Source: Erwinia sp. 198 (GTDB lineage Bacteria > Pseudomonadota > Gammaproteobacteria > Enterobacterales > Enterobacteriaceae). From it: DNA of 64,000 nucleotides. Below, in pieces: positions 44,922 through 55,612 of this stretch. The notes under the pieces are model-generated. The model was not told where the DNA came from and ran no database searches. It saw only the letters and a program-made list of their open reading frames with translations. A program made the position numbers and the translations under genes. Each line of letters starts with the position of its first letter. Position 1 is the first letter of the stretch. Location of the stretch: contig NZ_RHUM01000018.1 in the NCBI RefSeq assembly GCF_003937915.1, forward strand, positions 1-64,000, given 5' to 3'.

Positions 44922-45446
44922 TTAATCTGTTTCCAGCTTGCCGAACCGCCAGTCGTTAACCCACTCTCCACGCAGCAGATAATTTTCCCGCAGCGTGCCC
45001 TCAAGCCGGAAGCCGTTTTTTTCCAGAATGCGTCGGGAAGGCCAGTTGCCCTCCACTACCTGCGCGGTCAGCTTGTGGAAGCAACACTGGGTGAGCAGGT
45101 AAGCGGCCATCGCGCCAAGCGCCTCGCTGCCGTAGCCCTTGCCGGTATAGCGGTTCAGCAGGGAGTAGCCGACTTCGGCCTGCCGGCAAGGCGTCCATTC
45201 TGCATTCGCACCTATCAGCCCTATCGCCTCGCCGCTTGCCCGCAGCCGCACGGTTAAACAAAGCATATGCAGGCTGGTTACCTGCCAGGGCTGTAGTCGG
45301 GTCTGAAAGCGCTGCCGGATATCCGCCAGCTGCGGGACGGCACTAATAAACTGCATACTGACGGGATCGCTGTGCACCTCGTGGAACAGCGACCAGTCTT
45401 CCGGCTGGAGCTTTTCCAACAGCAATCTTTCGGTCGTTAACTGCAT
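44922..45446 (-). CDS. GNAT-family N-acetyltransferase (RimJ/RimL type)
   Basis: A 174-residue acetyltransferase. The acetyl-CoA loop reads [15 protein letters not shown] (Q/R-x-x-G-x-G/A pattern), preceded by EVGYSLL and followed by the [17 protein letters not shown] strand characteristic of RimJ/RimL-like proteins that acetylate protein N-termini or small amines. Its substrate is unknown. It lies between alaC and ypdA and is not part of the E. coli order. Confidence 0.85.
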   Translation of the reverse strand: MQLTTERLLLEKLQPEDWSLFHEVHSDPVSMQFISAVPQLADIRQRFQTRLQPWQVTSLHMLCLTVRLRASGEAIGLIGANAEWTPCRQAEVGYSLLNRYTGKGYGSEALGAMAAYLLTQCCFHKLTAQVVEGNWPSRRILEKNGFRLEGTLRENYLLRGEWVNDWRFGKLETD

Positions 45447-45647
45447 GATACATCCCCTTTTTGTTACCAGGGTTTCCCCTTTTCACCCCGGGCTCTGCAG
45501 CGAGGCTACCTTGACACCTTACGCACGGCTAATCGTAGCAAAATTGATCCAGACAGGGATTGGCTGAAATCGGCGCGCGCTTGCCTGGCGCATCCCGCTC
45601 GCTTTCCTTATTATGTCGCTACTGTTTCTCCGCCAGCCGAGGCGCTT

Positions 45648-47345
45648 GTGCATTCGATGTTTGAGATGTTGCTTGCGGTATTAGATCGCGCCGCTCTTAT
45701 GCTTATCTGCCTGTTTTTTATGACACGCACCCGTCATTTTCGTCAACTCTTACAGAAAGACGAGCACTCACGTCAGGAGCTGGTGGCGGTAACGGCTATC
45801 TTTTCGCTGTTCGCGCTGTTTGGCACCTGGAGCGGCATCAACGTTGATGGCTCGCTGGTGAACGTGCGCACCATCGCGATTATGGCCGGCGGGATCCTGT
45901 TTGGCCCGTGGGTCGGCATTGTTACCGGCGTGGTGGCCGGACTGCACCGTTTTTTAATCGATGTCCACGGCGTTACCTCGGTGCCCTGCCTCATCACCAG
46001 CATTATCGCAGGCGTCGCCGCAGGCTGGATTAACCTGAAGGTCGCCAAAGCGCGGCGCTGGAGCGTCGGCATTATAGGCGGCATGCTGTGTGAGTCGTTG
46101 ACGATGGTCCTGATCCTGGTCTGGGCCAGGCCTTACGCGCTGGGCCTGGCGATCGTCGAAGAGATCGCCGTGCCGATGATCCTGGGCGCGGTCAGCATCG
46201 GCCTGATCGTGCTGCTGATCCAGAGCGTCGAGGGCGAAAAAGAGGCGATAGCCGCCCGTCAGGCCAAGCTGGCGCTGGATATTGCCAATAAAACGCTGCC
46301 GCTGTTTCGCCAGGTCAACAGCCGTTCGTTGCGAAAAGTCTGCGAAATTATTCGCGACGATATCAGCGCGGATGCGGTCGCCATCACCAATAAAAATCAA
46401 ATCCTGGCCTATGTCGGCGTCGGCGAGCAGAATTACCGCGAAGGCGACGACGGCATCAGCCCGACCACGGCCAGGGCTATCGCCAATGGCGAAATTATTA
46501 TCCGCAACAACGATGAGGCGCACCGCACGCCGGAAATTCATTCGATGATAGTGATCCCGCTGCGGGAGCTGGGCGAAGTCACCGGTACGCTGAAAATTTA
46601 CTATCGTCATGCGCACCGCATTACCTGGTCGCTGCGGGAAATGGCTATCGGCCTGTCGCAAATTATCTCCACGCAGCTGGAAGTTTCCCGCGCCGAGCAG
46701 CTGCGTGAAATGGCGAATAAGGCCGAGCTGCGTGCGCTGCAAAGCAAAATCAACCCGCACTTTCTGTTTAACGCACTGAACGCCATCTCGTCGTCGATCC
46801 GCCTGAATCCCGATACCGCCAGGCAGCTTATCAGCAACCTTTCGCGCTATCTGCGTTACAACCTGGAGCTGAACGACGACGAAATCATTGATATCAAAAA
46901 AGAGCTTTATCAGATCAAAGACTATATCGCCATCGAACAGGCGCGTTTTGGCGATAAGCTGACGGTTATTTATGAAATTGACGAGGACATCAGCTGCTCG
47001 CTGCCCAGCCTGCTGATCCAGCCGCTGGTGGAAAACGCTATCGTGCACGGCGTACATCCCTGTCGCGGCAAAGGTGTGGTCACCATCAGCGTACAGGATG
47101 CGGGCGAGCGGATACGTATTGCGGTGCGCGATACGGGCAACGGCATTAGCGAAGAGGTGATCCAGCGCGTGGAGCGCAACGAGATGCCCGGCAACAAGAT
47201 CGGCCTGCTCAACGTGCATCATCGTGTCAGGCTGCTTTACGGCGAGGGGCTGCATATTCATCGCCGCCATCCGGGTACCGAAATTGCTTTTTATATCACC
47301 AAAAAAGGGGCAACTCTGCCCGAACGTGTTTCACTGACGGCTTAG
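45648..47345 (+). CDS. ypdA: Sensor histidine kinase YpdA (pyruvate-responsive)
   Basis: A 565-residue LytS-type sensor kinase, same length as E. coli YpdA. The N-terminal 5TM-5TMR_LYT sensor (about residues 1-195) includes [25 protein letters not shown] domain follows (about 215-345), then the His-kinase domain with the phosphorylated His in [16 protein letters not shown], and the ATP site ([33 protein letters not shown]). The start is GTG at 45648, aligned with the E. coli N-terminus. ypdB follows 24 bp later. Confidence 0.95.
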   Translation: MHSMFEMLLAVLDRAALMLICLFFMTRTRHFRQLLQKDEHSRQELVAVTAIFSLFALFGTWSGINVDGSLVNVRTIAIMAGGILFGPWVGIVTGVVAGLHRFLIDVHGVTSVPCLITSIIAGVAAGWINLKVAKARRWSVGIIGGMLCESLTMVLILVWARPYALGLAIVEEIAVPMILGAVSIGLIVLLIQSVEGEKEAIAARQAKLALDIANKTLPLFRQVNSRSLRKVCEIIRDDISADAVAITNKNQILAYVGVGEQNYREGDDGISPTTARAIANGEIIIRNNDEAHRTPEIHSMIVIPLRELGEVTGTLKIYYRHAHRITWSLREMAIGLSQIISTQLEVSRAEQLREMANKAELRALQSKINPHFLFNALNAISSSIRLNPDTARQLISNLSRYLRYNLELNDDEIIDIKKELYQIKDYIAIEQARFGDKLTVIYEIDEDISCSLPSLLIQPLVENAIVHGVHPCRGKGVVTISVQDAGERIRIAVRDTGNGISEEVIQRVERNEMPGNKIGLLNVHHRVRLLYGEGLHIHRRHPGTEIAFYITKKGATLPERVSLTA

Positions 47346-47369
47346 GGCCGCACTCACCGGGAAAGCGAT

Positions 47370-48098
47370 GTGAAAGCCATTATTGTCGAAGACGAATTTC
47401 TGGCGCAGCAGGAGCTGAGCTGGCTGATCCGCCAGCACAGCCAGCTGCAAATCGAGGCCACGTTCGACGACGGGCTGGACGTATTGAAATATCTGCAAAA
47501 CCATCAGCCGGACGTCATCTTTTTAGATATTAATATTCCGTCGCTGGATGGCGTGCTGCTGGCGCAAAACATCAGCAAATTCGCCCATCGTCCGCATATT
47601 GTCTTTATCACCGCCTATAAAGAGCACGCGGTAGAGGCCTTCGAGCTGGAGGCGTTTGACTATATCCTTAAGCCCTACCATGAAATGCGTATTATCACCA
47701 TGCTGCGCAAGCTGGAAAATACGCTACAGCAGGCCGCGTCCGGCGGCACAGACAGCCCGCGTAGCCAGGTGCACACCATTAACCTGACGCGGGACGAGCG
47801 CATTATCGTGACGGATATCAACGATATTTACTATGCCGAAGCCCATGAGAAAATGACGTTTGTTTATACGCGGCGGGAAGAGTACGTGATGTCGATGAAT
47901 ATTACCGAGTTTTGCAGTCGGCTACCCGAAGAGGCTTTTTTCCGCTGTCATCGTTCTTACTGTGTGAACCTGAGCAAAATCCGCGAAATTGAACCCTGGT
48001 TTAACAATACCTATATGCTGAAGCTGCGCGACCTGGAGTTTCAGGTGCCGGTCAGCCGCAGTAAAGTGCGGGAGTTTCGCCAGCTGATGCGGCTGTAA
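47370..48098 (+). CDS. ypdB: LytTR response regulator YpdB
   Basis: A 242-residue response regulator. The receiver domain has the acidic pair VEDEF, the phosphorylated Asp in VIFLDINIPSLDG and the Lys in DYILKPYH. The C-terminal LytTR DNA-binding domain reads IVTDINDIYYAEAHEKMTFVY and FFRCHRSYCVNLSKI. It binds direct repeats at the yhjX promoter in E. coli, and such a repeat is at 35842-35872 here. Starts with GTG at 47370. Confidence 0.95.
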   Translation: MKAIIVEDEFLAQQELSWLIRQHSQLQIEATFDDGLDVLKYLQNHQPDVIFLDINIPSLDGVLLAQNISKFAHRPHIVFITAYKEHAVEAFELEAFDYILKPYHEMRIITMLRKLENTLQQAASGGTDSPRSQVHTINLTRDERIIVTDINDIYYAEAHEKMTFVYTRREEYVMSMNITEFCSRLPEEAFFRCHRSYCVNLSKIREIEPWFNNTYMLKLRDLEFQVPVSRSKVREFRQLMRL

Positions 48099-48102
48099 AA
48101 AA

Positions 48103-48124
48103 GGCCGGAAAACCGGCCTGTTTT
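48103..48124. terminator. Terminator between ypdB and glk
   Basis: Stem GGCCGG / CCGGCC with an AAAA loop, followed by TGTTTT on the plus strand and by TTTTTT on the minus strand, so it can serve both convergent genes. Confidence 0.85.
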
Positions 48125-48126
48125 GC

Positions 48127-49092
48127 TTACAGAATGGTGCCTAAGGTCTGACGCAGATGCGCGCCCGCGCCCAGCAGGCCAGGCTTTTCATGCGTTATCA
48201 GATAGACAGGAATATTCTGCACGTAATCTTTAAAACGGCCCTTGTCTTCAAAAGCGGCACGGAAACCGGAGGCTTTGAAGAATTCCAGGAAGCGAGGCAC
48301 GATGCCGCCAGCGATATAGACGCCGCCGAAGGTGCCCATGGTCAGCGCCAGGTTACCGCCGAAACGGCCCATGATCACGCAGAACATCGCCAGAGCGCGA
48401 CGGCAGTCGGTGCAGCTGTCGTCCAGCGCGCGCTGAGAAACGTCCTTCGGCTTCAGGTTCTCCGGCACGCGGTTGTCGGCTTTGACAATCGCCCGGTAAA
48501 GGTTGACCAGGCCCGCGCCGGACAGTACGCGCTCGGCGGACACGTGGCCCAGCTCTTCGCGCAGCACTTCCAGGATCAGATCTTCCTCTTCGCTGTTGGC
48601 GGCGAAATCCACGTGGCCGCCCTCGCCCGGCAGGCTCACCCAGCGTTTATCCACATGGACCAGATGCGCCACGCCCAGACCGGTTCCTGCGCCGTAAACG
48701 GCGACCGGTTTGTCTTTAACCGGCGTTGTGCCGCCAAACTGCATCACGTCCTGCTCGGTCAGCATCGGGATCGCCATCGACACGGCAGTGAAGTCGTTGA
48801 TGATCTCAAGATGATCAAAACCCAGATTCGCCTTCATCTTGCTGGTGGAGAAAGCCCAGTCGTGGTTGGTCATATCCACCCAGTCATCGGTGATCGGGCA
48901 GGCGATGGCGATGCAGCCATCCGTGACATCCTGCTGCTGCTCGGCAAGATAAAAACGGATGACTGCCTCAAGGCTATCGTAGTCTGCTGTGGAGAACGTT
49001 TTGGCTTGTGAGATGGCACCGTTCTCGACTTCACACAGTGCCAGGCGCGCATTGGTGCCGCCTACATCACCTACCAAAGCATACTTAGTCAT
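48127..49092 (-). CDS. glk: Glucokinase
   Basis: A 321-residue cytoplasmic enzyme that phosphorylates glucose with ATP, the same length as E. coli Glk. The phosphate-1 loop [12 protein letters not shown], the glucose site [11 protein letters not shown] with catalytic Asp, the [11 protein letters not shown] strand and [10 protein letters not shown] are all present. Located next to ypdB in convergent orientation, close to the E. coli order. Confidence 0.95.
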   Translation of the reverse strand: MTKYALVGDVGGTNARLALCEVENGAISQAKTFSTADYDSLEAVIRFYLAEQQQDVTDGCIAIACPITDDWVDMTNHDWAFSTSKMKANLGFDHLEIINDFTAVSMAIPMLTEQDVMQFGGTTPVKDKPVAVYGAGTGLGVAHLVHVDKRWVSLPGEGGHVDFAANSEEEDLILEVLREELGHVSAERVLSGAGLVNLYRAIVKADNRVPENLKPKDVSQRALDDSCTDCRRALAMFCVIMGRFGGNLALTMGTFGGVYIAGGIVPRFLEFFKASGFRAAFEDKGRFKDYVQNIPVYLITHEKPGLLGAGAHLRQTLGTIL

Positions 49093-49273
49093 TATTGTTT
49101 TGCTCCGCTTACGTCATTTGTACACACTATAAATTTCCCCCACTCAAACAACAACGCCCAACCCTCACGGGCGAACGTAAAATCGCGCTGTGACCGACTA
49201 CCTTACCTGCACTGGCCGCAATTTCCCACGGGCATCAATCTGAATCTGGCGTCTGAATCGGTTATCAGATTTT

Positions 49274-50920
49274 TCAGGACGCGTTGCGCTTGTCCAGCGC
49301 CGCCGTTACCGCCTGCAAAAGAGGCGGCACATCCAGCTGCGGCAGCATAACCTCCACCAGCGAGAGACGCGAGGTCTGTTCAATCACTTTTACCACTTCC
49401 TGCAATTGAGCGCTCTCCTCGACCCGCCAGCTTTGCGCCTCGCCACGCGTGCTTAGCGCCTGTGGCAGCTGCGTCCAGTTCCACTGAGCAATGTCATTGT
49501 AGCGCTGATGCTCGCCGTGGATAGCCCGTTCAACAGTATAGCCGTCATTATTCAGAATAAAGACGATCGGCTTCAGACCGTCGCGCAGCATCGATCCCAG
49601 CTCCTGAATGGTCAGCTGGGCCGCTCCGTCGCCACAGAGCAAAATCACGCGCCGCGCCGGACAGGCAAGCTGTGCGCCCCAGGCGGCGGGCAGCGTAAAG
49701 CCGATAGATCCCCACAGCGGCTGACAGATAAAGGTAACGTCTTCAGGCAGCCGCAGCGCCGCCGCGCCAAACGCGGCCGTGCCCTGATCGGCCAGCACGA
49801 TATCACCGGGGCGTAAAAAGTCCTGCATGATGCGCCAGAACGCATTCTGACTCAGCGCGCCAGCAGTCAGCTTGGGCAGCGTCGGCGGCAGCGCCTGCGC
49901 ATCGCGCCAGCGTTCACCATAGCGCGTCGCCAGCTGGTGCAGCACGGCAACGGCATCCTTCATGGCGATCTGGCTGAACGTCTGTTTACCGACCCGGCAG
50001 CGGGACAGGCCAACGTCAATATTGCGTAGCGGATCGATTTGCTGGGTAAATCCAGCGGTGATGGTATCCGTCCAGACCGTGCCGAGGGTGATCACCACGT
50101 CGCGTTGTTCGATATGCCGCTGCGTATCGCCTGCGCTGGCGGCGCCTGAGTAGGTGCCGACAAAGCCCGGCAGCTGTTCCGGCAGCACGCTTTTGCCCAT
50201 CAGCAAGGTTGAAAAAGGCAAAGCCGTTGCCGTGACCAGTTCACGCAGCGGGTCACGAATGGCTGCGCGATCGGCAAGGAAATCGGCCAACAGCGAGACG
50301 CTTTCGGCCTCCGCCAGCAGAGCCTCCGCCGCCGCGCTGAAGGCGTCCAGGCTGCTTTGCAGTGATTCGGCACGGTAAGTTAGCGTGCCGATGGGCGGCT
50401 GAACAGGCGCTTCCGCCACGTCCGTGGGCATAAAGAGGTAAACGGGACGATGTTCGCGCAGCGCGGTCAGCAGCAGCCGATCGATTTCTGCCGCCGCGTT
50501 TTCCCTGGTCAATACAGCCTGCGCTACGGTGACCTCACGGGCGATGCGTAGAAAATGCGCGTAGTCGCCGTCGCCCAGCGTATGGTGCAGCAGCAGCTTC
50601 TCTTCCTGCGCCGCGCTGGCTGGCGCGCCGACGATATGAATAACCGGCAGATATTCTGCATAGCTGCCCGCCACGCCGTTTAGGGCGCTCAGTTCACCTA
50701 CGCCAAAGGTGGTGAGCAACGCCGCCGCGCCGCGACAGCGCGCATAGCCGTCGGCCGCATAGGCCGCGTTCAGCTCGTTGCTGCTGCCCGCCCAGGCAAT
50801 TTTTTTGCTGGCGATAACGTGATCCAGAAACTGCAAATTGTAATCGCCCGGCACGCCAAAAAGATGCCCGATACCGATTTCCTGCAGACGCAGCAGCAGA
50901 TAGTCTCCAACGCTTTGCAT
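49274..50920 (-). CDS. ipdC: Indolepyruvate decarboxylase
   Basis: A 548-residue thiamin-diphosphate enzyme that converts indole-3-pyruvate to indole-3-acetaldehyde, the key step in the indolepyruvate route to auxin (IAA). The N-terminal GVPGDYNLQFLDHV with the catalytic Glu and HHTLGDGDYAHF with the paired His match IpdC/phenylpyruvate decarboxylases. The ThDP-magnesium motif is LCGDGAAQLTIQELG to LNNDGYTVE. The ATG at 50920 is preceded by AGGAG; the upstream frame has no such start. It is divergent from an aldo-keto reductase. Substrate range (indolepyruvate or phenylpyruvate) is not fixed by sequence. Confidence 0.88.
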   Translation of the reverse strand: MQSVGDYLLLRLQEIGIGHLFGVPGDYNLQFLDHVIASKKIAWAGSSNELNAAYAADGYARCRGAAALLTTFGVGELSALNGVAGSYAEYLPVIHIVGAPASAAQEEKLLLHHTLGDGDYAHFLRIAREVTVAQAVLTRENAAAEIDRLLLTALREHRPVYLFMPTDVAEAPVQPPIGTLTYRAESLQSSLDAFSAAAEALLAEAESVSLLADFLADRAAIRDPLRELVTATALPFSTLLMGKSVLPEQLPGFVGTYSGAASAGDTQRHIEQRDVVITLGTVWTDTITAGFTQQIDPLRNIDVGLSRCRVGKQTFSQIAMKDAVAVLHQLATRYGERWRDAQALPPTLPKLTAGALSQNAFWRIMQDFLRPGDIVLADQGTAAFGAAALRLPEDVTFICQPLWGSIGFTLPAAWGAQLACPARRVILLCGDGAAQLTIQELGSMLRDGLKPIVFILNNDGYTVERAIHGEHQRYNDIAQWNWTQLPQALSTRGEAQSWRVEESAQLQEVVKVIEQTSRLSLVEVMLPQLDVPPLLQAVTAALDKRNAS

Positions 50921-51060
50921 GGCTTTCTCCTCTGATAGGTTGTAATGAGTATTGCGCATCCTTTGCGCACCATGTGAAATCCGTTGTCGCTCGCGATGGC
51001 AAGCAAAGATGACGCCTGAGACTTTTCCGCAAGTTGCGATCCGCCGCGCGAACCGGTTCG

Positions 51061-51076
51061 GTGTAACCGTATACAC
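51061..51076. promoter_or_regulatory. Palindrome GTGTA-N6-TACAC between ipdC and the aldo-keto reductase
   Basis: A 16-bp inverted repeat with 5-bp arms, located 45 bp before the aldo-keto reductase start and 140 bp before ipdC. It resembles an operator, but arm spacing does not fit the TyrR box (TGTAAA-N6-TTTACA), which was the first candidate for ipdC. Confidence 0.4.
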
Positions 51077-51120
51077 TGCTATGCTCATTTTGCCTTTCCT
51101 TTTGAGCACAGGAACTTTTC

Positions 51121-52110
51121 ATGGTTTACCAGCCTGACGCAAATCGTTACCAGACAATGAGTTATCACCGCTGCGGCCGCACAGGCCTGAAGCTGCCCGC
51201 CGTCTCGCTCGGCCTGTGGCATAACTTTGGCGACAGCACGCTGGTGGAGAACAGCCGTGCGCTGCTGCGCCACGCCTTCGACCAGGGTATCACCCATTTT
51301 GACCTTGCCAATAACTACGGGCCGCCGCCCGGCTCGGCAGAAGAAAACTTCGGTCGTATCCTGCGCCAGGATTTCGCTTCGCTGCGCGATGAGCTGATTA
51401 TCTCTTCCAAAGCCGGCTATACAATGTGGGACGGGCCTTACGGCGACTGGGGCTCACGTAAATATCTGATCGCCAGCCTCGATCAGAGCCTGAAGCGTAT
51501 GGGCCTGGACTACGTCGATATTTTTTATCATCACCGCCCCGATCCGGAAACGCCGCTGGAAGAAACCATGACCGCGTTGGATCATCTGGTACGTCAGGGG
51601 AAGGCGCTGTACATCGCGCTTTCTAACTATCCGGCGCAGCTGGCGGCGGAGGCAATTGCTATTCTGAAGCGGCTGGGTACGCCCTGTCTGATCCACCAGC
51701 CGAAATACTCTATGTTTGAACGCGCGCCGGAAGACGGCCTGCTGGACGTGCTGCAACAGCAGGGCGTCGGCTGTATCGCTTTCTCACCGCTGGCGGGCGG
51801 CGTGCTGACCGATCGTTATTTGCAGGGTATTCCGCAAGATTCACGCGCCGCCAGCGGCAGCCGTTTTCTCAGCAGCGAGCAGCTGACGCCGGAGAAGATG
51901 GAGAAAGTGCGGCAGCTGAACGAGCTGGCGCAGCAGCGCGGCCAGAAACTGTCGCAAATGGCGCTGGCCTGGGTACTGCGCGGCGGTCGCGTCACGTCGG
52001 TGTTGATCGGCGCCAGCAAAACCAGTCAGATAGACGATGCCATAACGATGCTGAACCAGCGCGAATTCAGTCAAAGCGAGCTGGATCGCATCGACGCAAT
52101 CCTCGCCTGA
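51121..52110 (+). CDS. Aldo-keto reductase (YghZ/Gpr type)
   Basis: A 329-residue NADPH-dependent reductase, close to the E. coli YghZ type that reduces L-glyceraldehyde 3-phosphate and methylglyoxal. The catalytic tetrad is visible: Asp in THFDLANNYG, Tyr in the same motif, Lys in IISSKAGYTMW and His in IFYHHRPDPETPLEE. SVLIGASKTSQID binds the NADPH phosphate. It faces ipdC with a 200-bp gap. Aldehyde detoxification beside an aldehyde-producing enzyme is a plausible link, not proved. Confidence 0.88.
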   Translation: MVYQPDANRYQTMSYHRCGRTGLKLPAVSLGLWHNFGDSTLVENSRALLRHAFDQGITHFDLANNYGPPPGSAEENFGRILRQDFASLRDELIISSKAGYTMWDGPYGDWGSRKYLIASLDQSLKRMGLDYVDIFYHHRPDPETPLEETMTALDHLVRQGKALYIALSNYPAQLAAEAIAILKRLGTPCLIHQPKYSMFERAPEDGLLDVLQQQGVGCIAFSPLAGGVLTDRYLQGIPQDSRAASGSRFLSSEQLTPEKMEKVRQLNELAQQRGQKLSQMALAWVLRGGRVTSVLIGASKTSQIDDAITMLNQREFSQSELDRIDAILA

Positions 52111-52265
52111 TCCCTTTGCCGCCGCGTCCTGCGGCGGCCTGTCTTGCTGACATATCCTTTAACACTTTTTCGACATTTTTAGGAATTAGCCAGGCGAAAC
52201 CCCTGCGCTCTCCTTATAATACTGGCATCAGGGCGGAGCAGTTGTGCCGCTGATAAGGAGAGAAA

Positions 52266-52607
52266 ATGAAACACCTATTGCTTATTGCCGCTTTGCTGGC
52301 AGGTTCAGCCTTACACACAGCACAGGCTGACAGCGCCCGGATTATGTTAGCGCCGGGCGTTTCGCTTCATCTGGGCGATCGCGATCGCCACGGACGCTAC
52401 TGGGACGGCGGCCGCTGGCGCGAAGGCCACTGGTGGCGCAACAATTATCGCTACGGCGAAGGCCGCTGGTGGCGCCATGAACAGTGGCGTCGTCACCAGG
52501 AGATGCGTCAACGACATGAATGGCGCCGCGACCAGCGCTGGCACGACCACCAAAGGCAGCGCGAATGGCGGCACGAGCGGGATCGTCACCACGACGGACG
52601 CTGGTGA
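52266..52607 (+). CDS. ypeC: DUF2502 periplasmic protein YpeC
   Basis: A 113-residue exported protein. The signal peptide ends about residue 21 (ALHTAQA). The mature part is rich in Trp, Arg and His (YWDGGRWREGHWWRNNYR) and matches E. coli YpeC (DUF2502) in layout and in position next to mntH. Function unknown. AAGGAG precedes the ATG. The composition suggests binding to anionic envelope polymers or metals. Confidence 0.85.
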   Translation: MKHLLLIAALLAGSALHTAQADSARIMLAPGVSLHLGDRDRHGRYWDGGRWREGHWWRNNYRYGEGRWWRHEQWRRHQEMRQRHEWRRDQRWHDHQRQREWRHERDRHHDGRW

Positions 52608-52613
52608 AAAAAA

Positions 52614-52639
52614 GGGTGCTCACAGGAGCACCCTTTTTT
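52614..52639 (+). terminator. Terminator after ypeC
   Basis: Stem GGGTGCTC / GAGCACCC with an ACAG loop and six T residues. mntH ends on the other strand 22 bp further, with AAAAAAA before the stem on that side, so the element may act in both directions. Confidence 0.85.
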
Positions 52640-52660
52640 ACTTGCTGCTTAGCGTCTCGC

Positions 52661-53899
52661 CTAAAACGCCATCGCCATTGATATCAGCAGATAAAAGTTC
52701 AGCGCCACCACCACCACGACGATAACCTTGCCTGCCGCCTGCATCAGGCGTGAGTTCACCAGTTCACCCATCAGTTCGCGATTGCCGGTAAAAGAGAGCA
52801 GCGGGATAAGCGCCAGCGCAATGCCGAAGCTGAGCAGCACCTGGCTCATCACCAGTATGCGCGTCGGCTCCCAGCCTGCCAGGATCACGATAAACGAGGG
52901 CAGCATCGTGACAACGCGCCGCACCAGCAGCGGAATGCGTACGTGGATAAAGCCCTGCATTACCACCTGCCCCGCCATCGTTCCCACGACGGTGGATGAA
53001 AGCCCGGCCGCCAGCAGGCTCAGACCGAAGACCACGGCCGCCGCGCGGCCCAGCAGCGGATCGAGCGTCAGATAGGCCTGATCCAGATCCGCGATGCCGG
53101 TATGGCCGCTGAAGTGGAAAGCCGCCGCCGCCGTCGCCATCATCGCCAGGTTTACAAATCCGGCGATGGTCATGGCGATCGCCACATCCAGTTTTGTCGA
53201 GGAGTAGCGCTCCGCACGGCTGCCGCCGTCAGGGCTTTGCGTTAAAGAAGAGTGCAGATAAATCACGTGCGGCATAATCGTCGCGCCCAGCACGCCCGCC
53301 GCCAGCAGCACCGCATCGGCGGTCGGCAGCGTCGGTACGGCAAGGCCCTGCATCAGATCCATCACTTTTGGCTGCGAGAAAAACAGCTCGATCACATAGG
53401 CCGCCGCCACAAACAGCAGCAGACCGCCGATGACCAGTTCCAGCGGCTTCTGGCCCCGGCTTTGCAGCATCAAAATCAAAAACGTTACCACGCCCGTCAG
53501 CACCGCACCCTGCAGTAAACTGACGCCGAAGAGCAGCTTAAAGCCGATAGCCGCGCCGATAAACTCGGCCAGATCGGTGGCCATGGCGATTATTTCCGCC
53601 TGGATCCAGTAGAACCATACGGCAGGGCGCGGAAAGCGATCGCGAATATGCTCCGCCAGGTTTTTGCCGGTAGCGATGCCCAGCTTAGCGGACATTAACT
53701 GGATCACCATCGCCATGATATTGGCCCAGACCACTACCCACAGCAGCTTGTAGCCATAGGAAGCGCCGGCCTGAATGTTGGTCGCGAAGTTGCCGGGATC
53801 GATATAGCCAATCGCCGCAATAAAAGCGGGCCCCATCAGCGCGAATTTGATTTTACGGGAACTACGGACCGTCTGCTCCGCGGTGCGGCCTTCAAACAT
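52661..53899 (-). CDS. mntH: Manganese/proton symporter MntH
   Basis: A 412-residue Nramp-family divalent-metal transporter, the same length as E. coli MntH, 11 TM segments. The metal-binding DPGN motif is in [14 protein letters not shown] (TM1), and MPHVIYLHS (TM6) carries the MPH motif. Takes up Mn2+ (and Fe2+) at the inner membrane. Boxes for MntR (54008-54027) and Fur (53944-53958) lie upstream. Confidence 0.95.
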   Translation of the reverse strand: MFEGRTAEQTVRSSRKIKFALMGPAFIAAIGYIDPGNFATNIQAGASYGYKLLWVVVWANIMAMVIQLMSAKLGIATGKNLAEHIRDRFPRPAVWFYWIQAEIIAMATDLAEFIGAAIGFKLLFGVSLLQGAVLTGVVTFLILMLQSRGQKPLELVIGGLLLFVAAAYVIELFFSQPKVMDLMQGLAVPTLPTADAVLLAAGVLGATIMPHVIYLHSSLTQSPDGGSRAERYSSTKLDVAIAMTIAGFVNLAMMATAAAAFHFSGHTGIADLDQAYLTLDPLLGRAAAVVFGLSLLAAGLSSTVVGTMAGQVVMQGFIHVRIPLLVRRVVTMLPSFIVILAGWEPTRILVMSQVLLSFGIALALIPLLSFTGNRELMGELVNSRLMQAAGKVIVVVVVALNFYLLISMAMAF

Positions 53900-53943
53900 C
53901 GTCTTACCCCTTAATACACCCGAGGAAGGTATTGTTATTCAAA

Positions 53944-53958
53944 TGATAATGATTATCA
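53944..53958. promoter_or_regulatory. Fur-type box upstream of mntH
   Basis: TGATAATGATTATCA is a palindrome of TGATAAT-N-ATTATCA type, the core of the Fur consensus, 45 bp before the mntH start. It would repress under iron-replete conditions. Confidence 0.75.
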
Positions 53959-54007
53959 ACATCATTTGCAGTGGTTAAACTTATCGCTGTAATAGCCTAC
54001 GCTAAAA

Positions 54008-54027
54008 AGTATAGCCTTTGCTATACC
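54008..54027. promoter_or_regulatory. MntR box upstream of mntH
   Basis: On the minus strand it reads GGTATAGCAAAGGCTATACT, matching the E. coli mntH MntR box (AACATAGCAAAGGCTATGTT) at the core TAGCAAAGGCTA. It lies 109 bp from the mntH start and would repress under high Mn2+. Confidence 0.85.
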
Positions 54028-54262
54028 AAAAGGTAGCGTTTCTTGTGGCCGATTTGTAAGCGATAAACTTACTTTAGGTTAAAAAGTATTCCCCCACAAG
54101 TTGACGGGTGGTTTTTTAAACAGCATCAGGATGTGACTGAAAAGCAGAATGATGATTTAAGCCGATAGGAATTTATTATATTGAGGCTTTAGTCTCGTTT
54201 TTCTGCAACTTGTTACATAGAATGTGCAGCGAAATATAACAGCCTTCAAATTTGGAGCACTC

Positions 54263-55450
54263 ATGTCCCGCATTCTGCATTTTGCTTTGGCGCTGGTGGT
54301 GGTGACGTTACTGGCCTTACTGGTCAGCAGCGATCGGAAAAATATCCGCGTCCGTTTTATTATTCAGCTTCTGGTGATCGAGGTGCTGCTGGCCTGGTTC
54401 TTCCTGAACTCCGAAATCGGCTTAGGGTTTGTCAAAGGTTTTGCCGGCTTCTTCGACAAGCTGCTGGGCTTTGCCGCCCAGGGCACCAGCTTTGTCTTTG
54501 GCGGCATGAACGATAAAGGCCTGGCGTTCTTCTGGCTTAACGTACTCTGCCCTATCGTCTTTATCTCCGCCCTTATTGGTATTCTGCAACACTTCCGTAT
54601 TCTGCCTGTGGTTATCCGGGCGATCGGCACCGTGCTGTCAAAAGTCAACGGCATGGGTAAACTGGAATCTTTTAACGCGGTAAGCTCGCTGATTTTGGGA
54701 CAGTCAGAAAACTTTATCGCCTATAAAGATATTCTGGGCAAAATGTCGCAGCGCCGTATGTACACCATGGCCGCTACCGCGATGTCGACCGTATCGATGT
54801 CCATCGTCGGCGCCTATATGACCATGCTCCAGCCGAAATATGTGGTGGCCGCGCTGATCCTGAATATGTTCAGCACCTTTATCGTGCTGTCGTTGATCAA
54901 CCCGTACCGCATCGAAAACGAGGAAGACCTGAAGCTGAACGATCTGCATCAGGGACAGAGCTTCTTTGAAATGCTGGGCGAATATATCCTTGCCGGTTTC
55001 AAAGTGGCGGTCATCGTCGCCGCGATGCTGATTGGCTTTATCGCGCTGATCTCCGCCGTCAACACGCTGTTTGATACGATTTTTGGTATCAGCTTCCAGG
55101 GCGTACTGGGCTATGTGTTCTATCCTTTTGCCTGGGTAATGGGCGTGCCCGCCAGCGAAGCGTTACAGGTCGGCAGCATCATGGCGACCAAGCTGGTTTC
55201 CAACGAATTCGTGGCGATGATCGATCTGCAGAAAATTGCCGATACTCTGTCGCCGCGCGGCGAAGGCATCCTTTCCGTGTTCCTGGTTTCTTTTGCCAAC
55301 TTCTCCTCTATCGGCATCGTAGCGGGCGCTATCAAAGGCCTGAACGAAGAGCAGGGCAACGTAGTGTCGCGCTTCGGCATGAAGCTGCTGTACGGTTCGA
55401 CGCTGGTTAGCGTGCTCTCCGCTTCCATCGCAGGCCTGGTGCTGGGCTGA
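54263..55450 (+). CDS. nupC: Nucleoside:H+ symporter NupC
   Basis: A 395-residue concentrative nucleoside transporter (E. coli NupC, 400 residues) that takes up nucleosides except guanosine. Family stretches are [18 protein letters not shown], the GQSEN nucleoside site, [16 protein letters not shown], and [23 protein letters not shown]. The ATG at 54263 has GGAG upstream; the longer frame from 54224 is not in the family. Divergent from mntH, as in E. coli. Confidence 0.93.
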   Translation: MSRILHFALALVVVTLLALLVSSDRKNIRVRFIIQLLVIEVLLAWFFLNSEIGLGFVKGFAGFFDKLLGFAAQGTSFVFGGMNDKGLAFFWLNVLCPIVFISALIGILQHFRILPVVIRAIGTVLSKVNGMGKLESFNAVSSLILGQSENFIAYKDILGKMSQRRMYTMAATAMSTVSMSIVGAYMTMLQPKYVVAALILNMFSTFIVLSLINPYRIENEEDLKLNDLHQGQSFFEMLGEYILAGFKVAVIVAAMLIGFIALISAVNTLFDTIFGISFQGVLGYVFYPFAWVMGVPASEALQVGSIMATKLVSNEFVAMIDLQKIADTLSPRGEGILSVFLVSFANFSSIGIVAGAIKGLNEEQGNVVSRFGMKLLYGSTLVSVLSASIAGLVLG

Positions 55451-55474
55451 TAGCGGTCTGGCCCGACAAGAAAG

Positions 55475-55499
55475 GCGAACCTTTAGGTTCGCTTTTTTT
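55475..55499 (+). terminator. Terminator after nupC
   Basis: Stem GCGAACC / GGTTCGC with a TTTA loop and seven T residues, 24 bp past the nupC stop. Confidence 0.9.
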
Positions 55500-55612
55500 A
55501 TGCGTATCGTCTCGCAATAAAACATTTCATGTAGCGCATCCGGGAAGATCGCCTTTAACCCATACTAAAAGTAATGTTATAAAGCAGCCCATAAGACTCA
55601 GGATGAGGATTT

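Noticed and set aside
45954-47270. A 438-residue minus-strand frame opposite ypdA
   Set aside because: It is antisense to a fully conserved ypdA and its composition is that of a GC-driven shadow.
51061-51076. TyrR box for ipdC
   Set aside because: Arms TGTA and TACA are 6 bases apart instead of the 10 that the TGTAAA-N6-TTTACA consensus requires.
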